The notes under the pieces: generated by a model
What the model saw: the letters and a program-made list of their open reading frames with translations, nothing else
The model's database searches: none
What the model was told of the DNA's origin: nothing
From: an uncultured Bacteroidota bacterium
Lineage (GTDB): Bacteria > Bacteroidota > Bacteroidia > Flavobacteriales > Flavobacteriaceae
Direction: 5' to 3'
NCBI GenBank assembly: GCA_902609035.1
Contig: CACLQG010000015.1
Span: 1 to 30,395 of the forward strand
Length of the DNA: 30,395 bases
Made by a program: the position numbers and the translations under genes
In this document: piece after piece, positions 8,180-17,645 of the stretch
Layout: each line of letters opens with the position of its first letter
How positions within the stretch are numbered: the stretch's first letter is position 1

Positions 8180-9190
8180 TTACAAGATATTGACTTCAAA
8201 CTCCAAGTCAATACCAAAATTTTCTAAAACTTTCCCTTTAATTTCTAGTGCCAATTTTTTAATTTCTACTCCAGAGGCGTTACCATAGTTTACCAAAACC
8301 AAGGCTTGATTTTTATGAACACCAGCATCCTTTTTACGATATCCTTTATACCCAAGATAATCAATCAACCATGCAGCGGGAATTTTAATTTTCCCATCTT
8401 GATCTAGATAATAGGGTATTTCAGGAAATTGATCTTGCAGTGTCTTAAATTGTTTTTCACACAAAACAGGGTTTTTAAAAAAACTACCACTATTTCCAAT
8501 TTGACTGGGATTGGGTAATTTAACTGATCTTATTTCCATCACTGCTTGAGCAATACTTTGGATACTAATATGGTCATTCTTTAGTTTTTCAGACAGACCT
8601 CTGTAAGAGGTATTTATATTATGGGGTGGTTTCTTAAGTCTTAAATTAACCGAGCAAATAATACATTTTCCCTTGAGTTTGTTTCTAAAAATAGAATTTC
8701 TATAGCCAAATTCACAATCACTTTTGGTAAAGATTTTGATTTCATTATTATTTAAATAAATAGCTTCACAACTTTCAAAAATATCCTCCAATTCAACACC
8801 ATAGGCCCCAATATTTTGAATAGGAGCAGCTCCTACACTACCAGGAATCAAAGCCAGATTCTCAACTCCACCTAGATTTTTTTCTAAACACCACATTACA
8901 AAATCATGCCAGTTTTCACCTGCTGCTACTTTAACGATGGCCGATTGATTATTCTCTTGGACGATTTCCACTCCACGGTTTTGCATTCTGATTACCAGAC
9001 CATCAAAATCTTGCGTAAGTAAAAGATTGCTTCCTCCACCCAAAATCAACAGTTTTTGTTCTTTATTTTGATTTAAAACTTCAATCAATTCTGCTGTGTT
9101 TTCAATACCAATAAATTTTTTTGATTTTACATTTATCCCAAATGTATTGTATGAGAGTAATGAAATATTTTTTTGGAAATTCAAAACCAT
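8180..9190 (-). CDS. murB: UDP-N-acetylenolpyruvoylglucosamine reductase
   Basis: MurB reduces UDP-GlcNAc-enolpyruvate to UDP-MurNAc with NADPH and FAD, the second step of peptidoglycan precursor synthesis. The 336-residue protein has FAD-binding motifs LGGGSNLLL (50-58) and LALIPGSVGAAPIQNIGAYG (112-131), the type I segment FGYRNSIFR (161-169) and the catalytic Ser236 in GNSGSFFKNP. The extra tyrosine loop and length place it with the Escherichia coli-like type I enzymes. It starts 19 bases after the aminotransferase gene and is likely cotranscribed with it; the pairing has no obvious metabolic logic. Confidence 0.97.
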   Translation of the reverse strand: MVLNFQKNISLLSYNTFGINVKSKKFIGIENTAELIEVLNQNKEQKLLILGGGSNLLLTQDFDGLVIRMQNRGVEIVQENNQSAIVKVAAGENWHDFVMWCLEKNLGGVENLALIPGSVGAAPIQNIGAYGVELEDIFESCEAIYLNNNEIKIFTKSDCEFGYRNSIFRNKLKGKCIICSVNLRLKKPPHNINTSYRGLSEKLKNDHISIQSIAQAVMEIRSVKLPNPSQIGNSGSFFKNPVLCEKQFKTLQDQFPEIPYYLDQDGKIKIPAAWLIDYLGYKGYRKKDAGVHKNQALVLVNYGNASGVEIKKLALEIKGKVLENFGIDLEFEVNIL

Positions 9191-9209
9191 ACCATAATAT
9201 AGAAAATGC

Positions 9210-10403
9210 TTAAGAATTATTGAATACCTGCAATGCTTTTTCTAAAATCTCGGCCGCACGTTTGAGTTTACCACTTTCCAGGACAAAAGCCAATCGAACT
9301 TGATCTTTCCCTAATTCTGGTGAGGAATAAAAACCCGCGGCAGGAGCCAGCATTACCGTTTGACCGTGATCATTAAAATCGGTAAGTAAAAATTTTGAAA
9401 AATCTTCCGCATTGTCTACTGGGAGTTTGGCTATGCAGTAAAAAGCACCTTTTGGATTGGAAACCTCTACACCCTCTATTTTTTCTAAAGCAGCGATCGT
9501 TATATTTTTCCTTTTTTCGTACTCATTCTTCACATTATCCAAATAAGATTTAGAGGCTGTAATCGCAGCCTCGCTCGCCATAAGGGCCAGTGTTGGAGGA
9601 GACAGCCGAAGATGTGCAAACTTTAGGGCTGTGGCCATTAACTCCTTATTTTTGGAAATCATACAACCTACCCTTGCACCACAAAGACTGTAGCGTTTAG
9701 AGACCGAATCTATCATTACCGCATTTTGACTGCCTTTTTTTGAGTTTAAAACGGAATAATGAGAATCGTCAGTATAGATGAACTCTCGATATACCTCGTC
9801 AACAATTATAAAAATGTTGCTTGCTACAGCAAGATCTATCAAATCTTTGATCTCCCTTTTGGAATATAAATAACCAGTAGGATTGCTAGGGTTACAAATC
9901 AGAATCGCTCTGGTTTTATGGGTAACACTTTCTCTTAATTTTTCCATTGGTGGTAACTCGAATTGAGTATCAAAATGAGAAACCACTGGAACTACTTGGA
10001 TGCTTGCAGCAGCAGCAAATCCATTGTAGTTGGCATAAAAGGGCTCAGGGATAATAATTTCATCCCCAGCATCACAAATTACATTGAGTGTAAATGATAA
10101 TGCTTCGCTAGCTCCCGTTGTTACTATAATATCGTCGGGTTCTACTGATATACTATGACGATCGTAATATTGACATAATTTGGTTCGGTAAGATAAAGCT
10201 CCTTGTGATGATCCGTAGGGAAGAAGTTTTAAATTTTGATTCCTTACCACTTCCATGGCCTCCCTGGGAGCCCCAATATCTGGTTGGCCAATATTAAGAT
10301 GCAATACTTCTAACCCGCGAGATTTAGCCTCATCGGCATGAGATACAAGTTTTCTTATAGGAGATGAAGGCAGTTCTTGCCCCTTTTTAGAAATTTTTGG
10401 CAT
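9210..10403 (-). CDS. PLP-dependent class I aminotransferase, aspartate aminotransferase-like
   Basis: A 397-residue fold-type I aminotransferase. Typical sites are NPSNPTG at 171-177, Asp202 in VDEVYREF which pairs with the PLP ring nitrogen, the Schiff-base Lys236 in SVSKRYSLCGARVG, and a C-terminal VRLAF segment with the carboxylate-binding arginine. The family is close to the aspartate and aromatic aminotransferases of the Igamma group, but substrate specificity cannot be read from the sequence. It is the first gene of a two-gene operon with murB. No sharp -7 box was seen in the 98 bases upstream that separate it from the DUF1573 gene. Confidence 0.93.
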   Translation of the reverse strand: MPKISKKGQELPSSPIRKLVSHADEAKSRGLEVLHLNIGQPDIGAPREAMEVVRNQNLKLLPYGSSQGALSYRTKLCQYYDRHSISVEPDDIIVTTGASEALSFTLNVICDAGDEIIIPEPFYANYNGFAAAASIQVVPVVSHFDTQFELPPMEKLRESVTHKTRAILICNPSNPTGYLYSKREIKDLIDLAVASNIFIIVDEVYREFIYTDDSHYSVLNSKKGSQNAVMIDSVSKRYSLCGARVGCMISKNKELMATALKFAHLRLSPPTLALMASEAAITASKSYLDNVKNEYEKRKNITIAALEKIEGVEVSNPKGAFYCIAKLPVDNAEDFSKFLLTDFNDHGQTVMLAPAAGFYSSPELGKDQVRLAFVLESGKLKRAAEILEKALQVFNNS

Positions 10404-10501
10404 TTTAAAATTTGTGATTGCAAATATTCAAAAAAAAGAGCTCATTTTCAACTGATGGTTGCAAATTGTTAATAAGGTCTTTTGTAAAAAAATGTGTTGG
10501 T

Positions 10502-10882
10502 TTACTTCGCTATAACGTTTCCTTTTATTTTAAGAGCAATTATTGCAGCAGAGGCAACGTTAGTGTTTACAGTAATCGTTTTTCTGAATATCCCAATACG
10601 GTTAGTGTCATATCTAACTGTTATTTCACCTTTTTTTCCAGGCTCGATGGGAGCTTCAGGTTTTTTTGGAATGGTACAACCACAACTTGATCTAACTCCC
10701 TGAATCTCTAAAGGAGCATCACCAGTATTTTTAAAAACAAAAGTTCTAACACCATTACTCCCTTTGGTAATATCCCCATAATCGATGGTGTCCATATCAA
10801 AACTAATTATTGGACCAGATGTTTGAGAAGTTAGTGCAAATGGTGCAGAAATCAATAAAATAAAAAATATTGCTTTTTTCAT
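10502..10882 (-). CDS. DUF1573 domain protein, exported
   Basis: A 126-residue exported protein. Residues 1-19 form a signal peptide (MKKAIFFILLISAPFALTSQ), and the rest is one DUF1573 domain, an immunoglobulin-like beta sandwich common in Bacteroidota. The hallmarks are ISFDMDTIDYGDITKG, FVFKNTGDAPLEI, the RSSCGCTIP cysteine pair and GKKGEITVRYDT. The function of the family is not known; it resembles ASH/MSP-type domains and is probably periplasmic. It stands alone on the minus strand, with divergent valS 120 bases away on one side and the same-strand aminotransferase 98 bases downstream. Confidence 0.92.
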   Translation of the reverse strand: MKKAIFFILLISAPFALTSQTSGPIISFDMDTIDYGDITKGSNGVRTFVFKNTGDAPLEIQGVRSSCGCTIPKKPEAPIEPGKKGEITVRYDTNRIGIFRKTITVNTNVASAAIIALKIKGNVIAK

Positions 10883-10965
10883 TAGCTATAGTAGTATTCC
10901 ATAAATTTACAACTTTAAAAAGAAAACCAAAATAGATAGGGTTTTTATAATCTCAAAAGTGTTAT

Positions 10966-10973
10966 TACTTTTG
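10966..10973 (+). promoter_or_regulatory. putative -7 box for valS
   Basis: TACTTTTG matches the Bacteroidota consensus TAnnTTTG in full and lies 29 bases before the valS start, in the 120-base space shared with the divergent DUF1573 gene. A T-run at 10942-10946 stands where a -33 box would be, but it lacks the G. Confidence 0.4.
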
Positions 10974-11002
10974 TCTAGCATTTCAAAGACATATCTTTAT
11001 TC

Positions 11003-13624
11003 ATGCAGATTCCATCAAAGTTTATTTCTCAAAAAGTCGAAGACAAGTGGTATACCTATTGGATGGAAAAAGATTTTTTTTCTTCTACTCCAGACGATAG
11101 GGAACCCTACACTATTGTAATACCTCCTCCTAATGTGACTGGTATTTTACATATGGGTCATATGCTCAATAACACCTTACAGGATATTATCATAAGGCGA
11201 GCGAGGATGCGGGGCTACAATGCATGTTGGGTTCCAGGCACGGATCACGCCTCAATTGCTACTGAGGCCAAAGTTGTTGCGAGACTTAAAGAACAGGGTA
11301 TTGAAAAGTCGAGTTTGAGTCGTGAAGCTTTTTTAGAACACGCTTGGAATTGGACCCATGAGTATGGAGGTGTAATCTTGGATCAACTTAAAAAATTGGG
11401 TTGCTCGTGTGATTGGAAGCGAACTAAATTTACCTTAGATGAGGAAATGTCCGCTTCCGTCATTGAAACTTTTATAAACCTATTCAATAAAGGGCTTATT
11501 TACAGAGGTTATCGCATGGTCAATTGGGATCCTGAGGCCAAAACTACACTTTCCGACGAGGAGGTAATTTATGAAGAGCGTGAAGGTCAATTGTATCATA
11601 TTACTTATTCCGTTGTGGATAGTGATGAAAAAGTAGTCATTGCCACAACTCGTCCTGAGACCCTTTTAGGAGATACCGCTGTTTGTATTCATCCAAATGA
11701 TGAAAGATATACGCACCTCAAAGGCAAACAATTAATTGTACCTATAGCTCATCGTAAAATACCAATCATTGAAGATGAATATGTAGATATAGAATTTGGT
11801 ACAGGCTGTCTAAAAGTCACTCCAGCGCACGATATCAATGATAAAGCCCTAGGGGAAAAACATGAATTAGAGGTAATTAATATTTTCAATGAAGACGCTT
11901 CTTTAAATCACCATGGTTTAGAATTCGAAGGTTTGGATCGTTTTGTTGCGAGAAAAAAAATAGCTGAAGTACTTATGGCATCGGGTGAATTAGTTAAAAA
12001 AGAAAATCACCGACATAAGGTGGGAACTTCCGAACGTACCAAAGCAGTAATAGAACCGCGACTTTCTGATCAATGGTTCCTCAGAATGGAAGGTTTAGCA
12101 AAACCTGCTATCGTATCAGTACTTGAAAATAAGGATATTCGTTTAGTCCCAGAAAAGTTTAAAAACACCTTCCGCCACTGGATGGAGAACATACGGGATT
12201 GGAATATCTCCAGACAGTTGTGGTGGGGGCAGCAAATACCAGCCTATTATTATGGAAAGGACAAATCCCAGTTTGTCGTTGCCAAAGACAAGAATACTGC
12301 CCTTGAGTTAGCCAAAGAGGCTTCTGGCAATAATTCATTAGATTTTGCAGATTTACGACAAGATGAAGATGTTTTAGATACTTGGTTCTCATCGTGGCTT
12401 TGGCCTATTTCCGTCTTTAATGGAGTATTGGACCCTGACAATCCTGAAATAAATTATTATTACCCCACACAAGATTTGATTACTGGCCCCGATATTCTTT
12501 TTTTTTGGGTAGCACGTATGGTTATATCGGGATATGAACTGCGAGACCAAAGACCCTTTTCAAATGTTTATCTAACAGGGCTAGTAAGAGATAAGCAAGG
12601 TAGGAAGATGTCCAAACAATTAGGTAACTCTCCCGATCCAATTGGTTTGATTGATAAATACGGAGCCGATGCCGTAAGGGTAGGCTTAATGCTAAGTTCT
12701 TCCGCTGGAAATGATTTACTATTTGATGAAAGTCTTTGTAAACAAGGTAAAAAATTTGCAAATAAAATCTGGAACGCCTATAGGTTAGTCGAGGGTTGGG
12801 AAATCAATGAAAAGAGTGAAATGTCGCCTTTAAATAAGGCCGCCATTCAATGGTATAAAAATAGATTTAATCAAGTCCTGAAAAGCATTGACGATCTGTA
12901 CGATAAGTATAGAATATCCGATGCTTTGATGACCTTATACAAATTGATTTGGGATGATTTTTGTTCTTGGTTTTTGGAAATGGTCAAACCCAATTATGGA
13001 GACCATATTGACAAATACACCCTAATAGAGGTAAAAGCCTTATATGAGGATAATCTTCGACTATTGCACCCTTTTATGCCCTTTCTTACTGAAGAACTAT
13101 GGCACTTCATTAATAATCGAGAGACAATAGAAGCTCTTATTGTTTCTGACTGGCCAAAAGCCCTGCCTGTAGATCTAAACCGCATTAAAGATTTTGAACT
13201 GGTCAAACAAATCGTGGCAGGTGTAAGAAACTTCAGGAAAGAAAAAAATATTGGATTTAAAGAACAATTGACTTTGATTTCTGAGGCTCAAATTCCCTAC
13301 TCAGATGTAATTCAAAAATTAGGCCAACTAGAATCTGTTCTCAATAGGGCGCAAGATGATAATCAAATATTAGGATCATTTAGAGTAGCTAAAACAGAGT
13401 TTTTTATTCCCATAAACGAAGCAGAGGATCCTGAGAAGAAGCGAAAAAAACTCACACAAGAATTAGATTATGCTCGAGGTTTTCTTAAATCAGTTGAGAA
13501 AAAACTGTCCAATGAAAGTTTTGTTTCCAATGCACCTGAAAATATAATTGACTTAGAGCGAAAAAAGGCTGCTGATGCGCATGAAAAAATAACACTATTG
13601 GAGAAAAGTTTAAGTCAGTTATGA
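11003..13624 (+). CDS. valS: valyl-tRNA synthetase
   Basis: ValS charges tRNA-Val. The 873-residue protein has the class I layout: the HIGH motif as HMGH at 50-53 after PPPNVTG, a CP1 editing domain with ATTRPETLLGDTAV, the KMSKS loop as KMSKQ at 535-539, an alpha-helical anticodon-binding domain, and a C-terminal coiled coil (about 805-873, rich in Lys and Glu) that contacts tRNA. The Q in place of the last S in KMSKS is, as I recall, usual in Bacteroidota ValS and not a defect. Its stop codon abuts the stop codon of the convergent psd gene with no base between. Confidence 0.98.
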   Translation: MQIPSKFISQKVEDKWYTYWMEKDFFSSTPDDREPYTIVIPPPNVTGILHMGHMLNNTLQDIIIRRARMRGYNACWVPGTDHASIATEAKVVARLKEQGIEKSSLSREAFLEHAWNWTHEYGGVILDQLKKLGCSCDWKRTKFTLDEEMSASVIETFINLFNKGLIYRGYRMVNWDPEAKTTLSDEEVIYEEREGQLYHITYSVVDSDEKVVIATTRPETLLGDTAVCIHPNDERYTHLKGKQLIVPIAHRKIPIIEDEYVDIEFGTGCLKVTPAHDINDKALGEKHELEVINIFNEDASLNHHGLEFEGLDRFVARKKIAEVLMASGELVKKENHRHKVGTSERTKAVIEPRLSDQWFLRMEGLAKPAIVSVLENKDIRLVPEKFKNTFRHWMENIRDWNISRQLWWGQQIPAYYYGKDKSQFVVAKDKNTALELAKEASGNNSLDFADLRQDEDVLDTWFSSWLWPISVFNGVLDPDNPEINYYYPTQDLITGPDILFFWVARMVISGYELRDQRPFSNVYLTGLVRDKQGRKMSKQLGNSPDPIGLIDKYGADAVRVGLMLSSSAGNDLLFDESLCKQGKKFANKIWNAYRLVEGWEINEKSEMSPLNKAAIQWYKNRFNQVLKSIDDLYDKYRISDALMTLYKLIWDDFCSWFLEMVKPNYGDHIDKYTLIEVKALYEDNLRLLHPFMPFLTEELWHFINNRETIEALIVSDWPKALPVDLNRIKDFELVKQIVAGVRNFRKEKNIGFKEQLTLISEAQIPYSDVIQKLGQLESVLNRAQDDNQILGSFRVAKTEFFIPINEAEDPEKKRKKLTQELDYARGFLKSVEKKLSNESFVSNAPENIIDLERKKAADAHEKITLLEKSLSQL

Positions 13625-14275
13625 TTAGATTTCGGCTATACAATCTACTCCACCTTTTACTGTTTGATCTTTTTGTACATTAATTTTTGTTCCTAAGGGA
13701 AGAAAAACATCTACCCTAGAACCGAATTTGATGAAGCCAGCATCAGAACCTTGTATTACCCTGTCTCCAACTTTGGCATAGTTTACGATTCGTCTTGCTA
13801 TTGCTCCAGCAATTTGTCGGTAAAGGATTTTCCCTAAATTTTCATTTTCCAAGACAACGGTCGTTCTTTCATTTAATTCCGAGGATTTGGGGTGCCAGGC
13901 TACCAAGTATTTACCTGGATGATATTTACTAAAAGCTACTGATCCGCTAATCACATAACGGGTAACATGGACATTTAGGGGAGACATAAAAATTGATACT
14001 TGCAAACGCTTATCTTTAAAAAACTCCTTTTCGAAAACTTCTTCTATAACCACCACTTTGCCATCAACAGGTGATATTACATGATTTCCATTTAGTGTAG
14101 TTACTCTTTTTGGGTTTCTAAAAAACTGAAGCACCAAAAGCAATATTATTAGGCTCCCGACTTGAACTGATTTTTGAATCCAAAAACTATCAACCCAATA
14201 TTCAGCCGACAAAGCAATGGCTGAGCATAGTAAAAAAGTATTAACGATAATTTTAAATCCTTCCTTATGAAACAT
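13625..14275 (-). CDS. psd: phosphatidylserine decarboxylase, short type
   Basis: Psd converts phosphatidylserine to phosphatidylethanolamine at the cytoplasmic membrane. The protein is made as a proenzyme that cuts itself between Gly185 and Ser186 (FIKFGSRVDVF); the serine becomes the pyruvoyl cofactor of the small alpha chain. Other family segments are SPVDGKVVVIEE (68-79) and MSPLNVHVTRYVISG (97-111). Two hydrophobic stretches, about 10-24 and 36-52, anchor it in the membrane. At 216 residues it belongs to the short bacterial and archaeal-like group. Its first 11 bases overlap the end of cdsA, so translation is probably coupled; it ends the rsfS operon. Confidence 0.95.
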   Translation of the reverse strand: MFHKEGFKIIVNTFLLCSAIALSAEYWVDSFWIQKSVQVGSLIILLLVLQFFRNPKRVTTLNGNHVISPVDGKVVVIEEVFEKEFFKDKRLQVSIFMSPLNVHVTRYVISGSVAFSKYHPGKYLVAWHPKSSELNERTTVVLENENLGKILYRQIAGAIARRIVNYAKVGDRVIQGSDAGFIKFGSRVDVFLPLGTKINVQKDQTVKGGVDCIAEI

Positions 14276-15068
14276 ATTCTTTTAAATTAAGTAATAAGTA
14301 AAACCAAGGTGAAACAAAAATAGCGCTATCCATTCGATCAAAAAAACCACCGTGACCAGGAATAAGCGCACCACTATCTTTGACATTTGCATAACGTTTG
14401 AATCTTGATTGAATCAAATCTCCTATTGTAGATAAAACGGATATGATTAACGCAATAATCATATAAAAACCTATTGAAAATTCTGAATAAAATTGCCAAA
14501 AGAAATAGGCAACAATTATTGAGAATCCAAGTCCTCCATAAAAACCTTCCCATGTTTTGTTTGGGGATATACTTGTGAAAAGAGGTTTTTTACCCACTTT
14601 CTTTCCAACTAGATACGCAAAGGAGTTGTTGGTCCATATCATCACAAAAAATAACAAAATATTTTTGGGTTCATACTGATCTTTATTTCCCCCTATAGCT
14701 AAAATAAAAAAACATCCTAAACCCAGATAAAAAAGAGTTAGTAATGTTTTGGACATGTATCCCAACTGAATCGATTTTTTGCTATAAAGCCAGTAGTTCA
14801 AAAAACTATGTGCAATAAAAACACTAGCCAAAGGATATAATAGTTCTGGGGTATTGATTTTTGATTGGTAAAAGTTATAGAATAAAAGTATAATGAGCGC
14901 AATGGGCATATAGCTTTTGTGATTAATCAAACGTTGAAATTCAAACATAGCAAGACCAGTAAAGACAAGGATTACAATGGTAAAAGCTAGATGATTGTAT
15001 AATAAAGAGCCTGTAATCAAGGCTGCATAGGACAGCCCTGAAATTCCCCTAACGTAAAGCTCTTTCAT
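14265..15068 (-). CDS. cdsA: phosphatidate cytidylyltransferase
   Basis: CdsA makes CDP-diacylglycerol from CTP and phosphatidic acid, the branch point of bacterial phospholipid synthesis. The 267-residue protein is very hydrophobic with about seven or eight membrane segments. The family signatures are SPNKTWEGFYGG in the middle and, near the C-terminus, GDLIQSRFKRYANVKDSG followed by IPGHGGFFDRMDS, which carry the metal- and CTP-binding aspartates. It sits between a LUD-domain gene (3 bases) and psd (11-base overlap), so two phospholipid enzymes are made together. A gene for phosphatidylserine synthase, the step in between, is not in this window. Confidence 0.97.
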   Translation of the reverse strand: MKELYVRGISGLSYAALITGSLLYNHLAFTIVILVFTGLAMFEFQRLINHKSYMPIALIILLFYNFYQSKINTPELLYPLASVFIAHSFLNYWLYSKKSIQLGYMSKTLLTLFYLGLGCFFILAIGGNKDQYEPKNILLFFVMIWTNNSFAYLVGKKVGKKPLFTSISPNKTWEGFYGGLGFSIIVAYFFWQFYSEFSIGFYMIIALIISVLSTIGDLIQSRFKRYANVKDSGALIPGHGGFFDRMDSAIFVSPWFYLLLNLKEYVS

Positions 15069-15071
15069 TAT

Positions 15072-15665
15072 TTAATGATCTTGAAGAACTAAATATAGGT
15101 TTTTCGCACTGTTCCCATAGGATAAAAAATCGTTTTCATCTTCAGAATTCTTTACATTTAGCGTGGTGATATTGGTGGGGTGTTGATCAGTATACTTCTT
15201 TTTCAGTTCTGTCATCCCCTCGCTTACATCGTTTACGAAGTTGTTTAATCCCGAAAAAACCACAAAAAAATCTGGTAATGATTTGAGCTTATAATCTTTG
15301 AGTTGGTGGTGACATATTAGAATGGTACCCTTATTAGCAATCAAATATTCGCAAGCTATTAATAAGGCCTTGAAATGTTTGGGGTTAAAATGATTTTTGG
15401 AATGTTCCAATCCAAATCTTTCTGATAGCTGGCGGTCAAAACAAAGAACTTCATTAGGATTCCATTGATTTTCTTCCATTATTAGTCTGAAAAATTCATC
15501 AGTAGATTTTGAATCTTCACTAAAAATAAATTTTCCTCCTTTTAAGGTGAATTTTTCAGCAAATTCAATTTCAATGTCATTTTTTTTTTCAGGAAGATAA
15601 GGGCTACTATCCTCCTCACCTGGGCTTTTTATTTTTTGACCGAACAATTTGTTCCAGATACCCAC
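15072..15665 (-). CDS. LUD-domain protein (LutC/YkgG-like)
   Basis: A 197-residue cytoplasmic protein related to LutC (LUD domain). In lactate utilisation LutC works with the iron-sulfur proteins LutA and LutB, but no such genes are near. The N-terminal 45 residues are polar and variable. The domain core shows NEVLCFDRQL, a helix-rich middle, IANKGTILICHHQLKDYKLKS and LPDFFVVFSGLNNFVNDVSEGM, which fit the usual LUD pattern of an IA-tGTI strand and an hxxVV-xxxqIV strand in weakened form. Its place right after ftsH (6 bases) and before cdsA (3 bases) is, as I recall, conserved in Bacteroidota, which argues for a role other than lactate oxidation. The function is unknown. Confidence 0.75.
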   Translation of the reverse strand: MGIWNKLFGQKIKSPGEEDSSPYLPEKKNDIEIEFAEKFTLKGGKFIFSEDSKSTDEFFRLIMEENQWNPNEVLCFDRQLSERFGLEHSKNHFNPKHFKALLIACEYLIANKGTILICHHQLKDYKLKSLPDFFVVFSGLNNFVNDVSEGMTELKKKYTDQHPTNITTLNVKNSEDENDFLSYGNSAKNLYLVLQDH

Positions 15666-15671
15666 AACTGA

Positions 15672-17639
15672 TTAATTAACTGCTACCTGCACCCCCTCTG
15701 TACCGTCTTCAGTACCATCTTTTTTATCAGGTTTGACATCAAACGGTCTTTCGCCAAGTATATTAAAGAGGTCATCCTTAAAAATCACTTCTTTTTCTAA
15801 TAACCTTTCAGCAAGTTGCATTAGTTTATTTTTATTTTTTTTCAATAGATTGCAAGCTCTTTTATATTGAAGTTCAATAATATCAGATATTTCTTTGTCG
15901 ATTACCTGAGCTGTTTTCTCAGAATATGGTTTAGTAAAACTATTTTCCATTTGTCCTGTAGAATCGTGGTAAGTAATATTTCCTAGGGTATCATTGAGTC
16001 CATAAACAGATACCATTGCACGGGCTTGTCGGGTCACTTTTTCTAGATCACTTAGGGCACCCGTAGAGATTTGATCAAACATGATTTTTTCTGCTGCTCT
16101 ACCTCCCAATGCTGCGCACATTTCATCCAACATTTGTTCTGTTCTTACAATCATACGCTCTTCTGGAAGATACCAAGCTGCACCAAGAGATTGACCTCTA
16201 GGAACAATGGTTACTTTCACTAAGGGAGCAGCATGCTCCAACAACCAACTTACAATGGCATGTCCTGCTTCGTGAAATGCAATGGTTTTCTTTTCATCAA
16301 GAGTAACGATTTTATTTTTCTTTTCAAGTCCTCCTATAATTCGATCAACTGCATCTAAGAAGTCTTGTTTTCCAACAGATTTTTTATTTTTTCGCGCGGC
16401 TATTAGTGCAGATTCGTTACAAACATTTGCGATATCAGCACCAGAAAACCCAGGGGTCTGTTTGGCCAAAAACTCAACGTCAAGAGCTTTGCCTGTCTTC
16501 AATGGTTTTAGGTGAACTTTAAAAATTTCGAGTCTCTCATTTAAATCAGGTAAATCAACATAGATTTGTCGGTCGAAACGACCTGCCCGCATGAGGGCTT
16601 TGTCTAAAACATCAGCACGATTAGTTGCGGCTAATACGATTACATTCGTATCAGTACCAAAACCATCCATTTCGGTCAGTAATTGATTTAATGTATTCTC
16701 ACGTTCATCATTGGATCCTGTAAAGTTGTTTTTCCCTCTTGCGCGTCCAATAGCATCAATTTCATCAATAAAGATTATTGAAGGAGATTTGTCTTTAGCC
16801 TGTTTGAATAAGTCTCTAACTCTTGAAGCTCCAACACCAACAAACATTTCAACAAAATCAGAACCTGAAAGAGAGAAGAAAGGAACTTTAGCCTCACCAG
16901 CGACTGCTTTTGCCAACAGAGTTTTACCAGTACCTGGTGAACCTACCAATAGCGCACCTTTTGGAATTTTACCTCCGAGTACGGTATATTTATTTGGATT
17001 TTTTAAAAAATCAACAATTTCTTGAATCTCCTCTTTTGCTCCCTCTAAACCAGCAACATCTTTAAAAGTTGTTTTTACTTCTGTATTCTGATCAAAAAGC
17101 TTTGCTTTAGATTTTCCAATATTAAAAATCTGACCACCTGGACCACCAGCTCCTCCACCTGACATTCTTCTCATTAGAAAAATCCAAACACCAATTATTA
17201 TTATTATTGGTAAAAATCCAAGGATAACATCCATCCAACGATTTTCTACAGTCATGAATTCATATCTAAAATCTATTCCTTTGTCTTCAGCTTGTTCCAA
17301 CTTTCTTTGAAAAAGCTCGAGATTTCCTACTTCAAATTCATAGTGTGGACCACCAGTATTCTCTTGACCAATTAGATTTTTTGTTTTAAGGTTTTTATGT
17401 ACGCTTTTTTCTAAACCATAACTATTGAGTGTTACTTTGGCAAGTTTTTGATTTACAACAATAATTTCTTGAACATCACCCTCATTTAGATATCGTTCAA
17501 AATCTGAAATATTTGTCTTGCTTGTGCTTTGCCAATTACTATTTCCGCCAAACATACTCATCCCCAAAAGTATGGTAATAATTACTGCATAAACCCAATA
17601 TGGGTTGAACTTAATTTTATTATTTTTTTCTTCTTTCAT
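15672..17639 (-). CDS. ftsH: ATP-dependent zinc metalloprotease FtsH
   Basis: FtsH is a hexameric, membrane-anchored AAA+ protease that removes damaged membrane proteins and some regulators. The 655-residue protein has two membrane segments (about 13-31 and 137-155) around a periplasmic domain, a glycine-rich linker (160-169), Walker A GSPGTGKT (233-240), Walker B IIFIDEID (288-295), the second region of homology with arginine fingers in [19 protein letters not shown] (339-357), the zinc site HEAGH (456-460) and the third zinc ligand Asp531 in [12 protein letters not shown]. All catalytic residues are present. It starts 6 bases after rsfS. The operon joins it to phospholipid genes; in Escherichia coli FtsH balances lipopolysaccharide against phospholipid, so the linkage may be functional. 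Confidence 0.98.
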   Translation of the reverse strand: MKEEKNNKIKFNPYWVYAVIITILLGMSMFGGNSNWQSTSKTNISDFERYLNEGDVQEIIVVNQKLAKVTLNSYGLEKSVHKNLKTKNLIGQENTGGPHYEFEVGNLELFQRKLEQAEDKGIDFRYEFMTVENRWMDVILGFLPIIIIIGVWIFLMRRMSGGGAGGPGGQIFNIGKSKAKLFDQNTEVKTTFKDVAGLEGAKEEIQEIVDFLKNPNKYTVLGGKIPKGALLVGSPGTGKTLLAKAVAGEAKVPFFSLSGSDFVEMFVGVGASRVRDLFKQAKDKSPSIIFIDEIDAIGRARGKNNFTGSNDERENTLNQLLTEMDGFGTDTNVIVLAATNRADVLDKALMRAGRFDRQIYVDLPDLNERLEIFKVHLKPLKTGKALDVEFLAKQTPGFSGADIANVCNESALIAARKNKKSVGKQDFLDAVDRIIGGLEKKNKIVTLDEKKTIAFHEAGHAIVSWLLEHAAPLVKVTIVPRGQSLGAAWYLPEERMIVRTEQMLDEMCAALGGRAAEKIMFDQISTGALSDLEKVTRQARAMVSVYGLNDTLGNITYHDSTGQMENSFTKPYSEKTAQVIDKEISDIIELQYKRACNLLKKNKNKLMQLAERLLEKEVIFKDDLFNILGERPFDVKPDKKDGTEDGTEGVQVAVN

Positions 17640-17645
17640 ATTCTG

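Noticed and set aside
10418..10703. Two plus-strand frames opposite the DUF1573 gene
   Set aside because: The minus-strand gene has a signal peptide and clear DUF1573 motifs; the plus-strand translations have no recognisable features.
12605..12619. KMSKQ instead of KMSKS in ValS as a sign of a defective enzyme
   Set aside because: The two catalytic lysines and the flanking residues are intact, and this variant is usual in Bacteroidota valyl-tRNA synthetases as far as I recall.
16282..17025. Plus-strand open frames opposite ftsH
   Set aside because: They lie entirely inside the well-supported ftsH gene on the other strand and encode low-complexity sequence with no family match.
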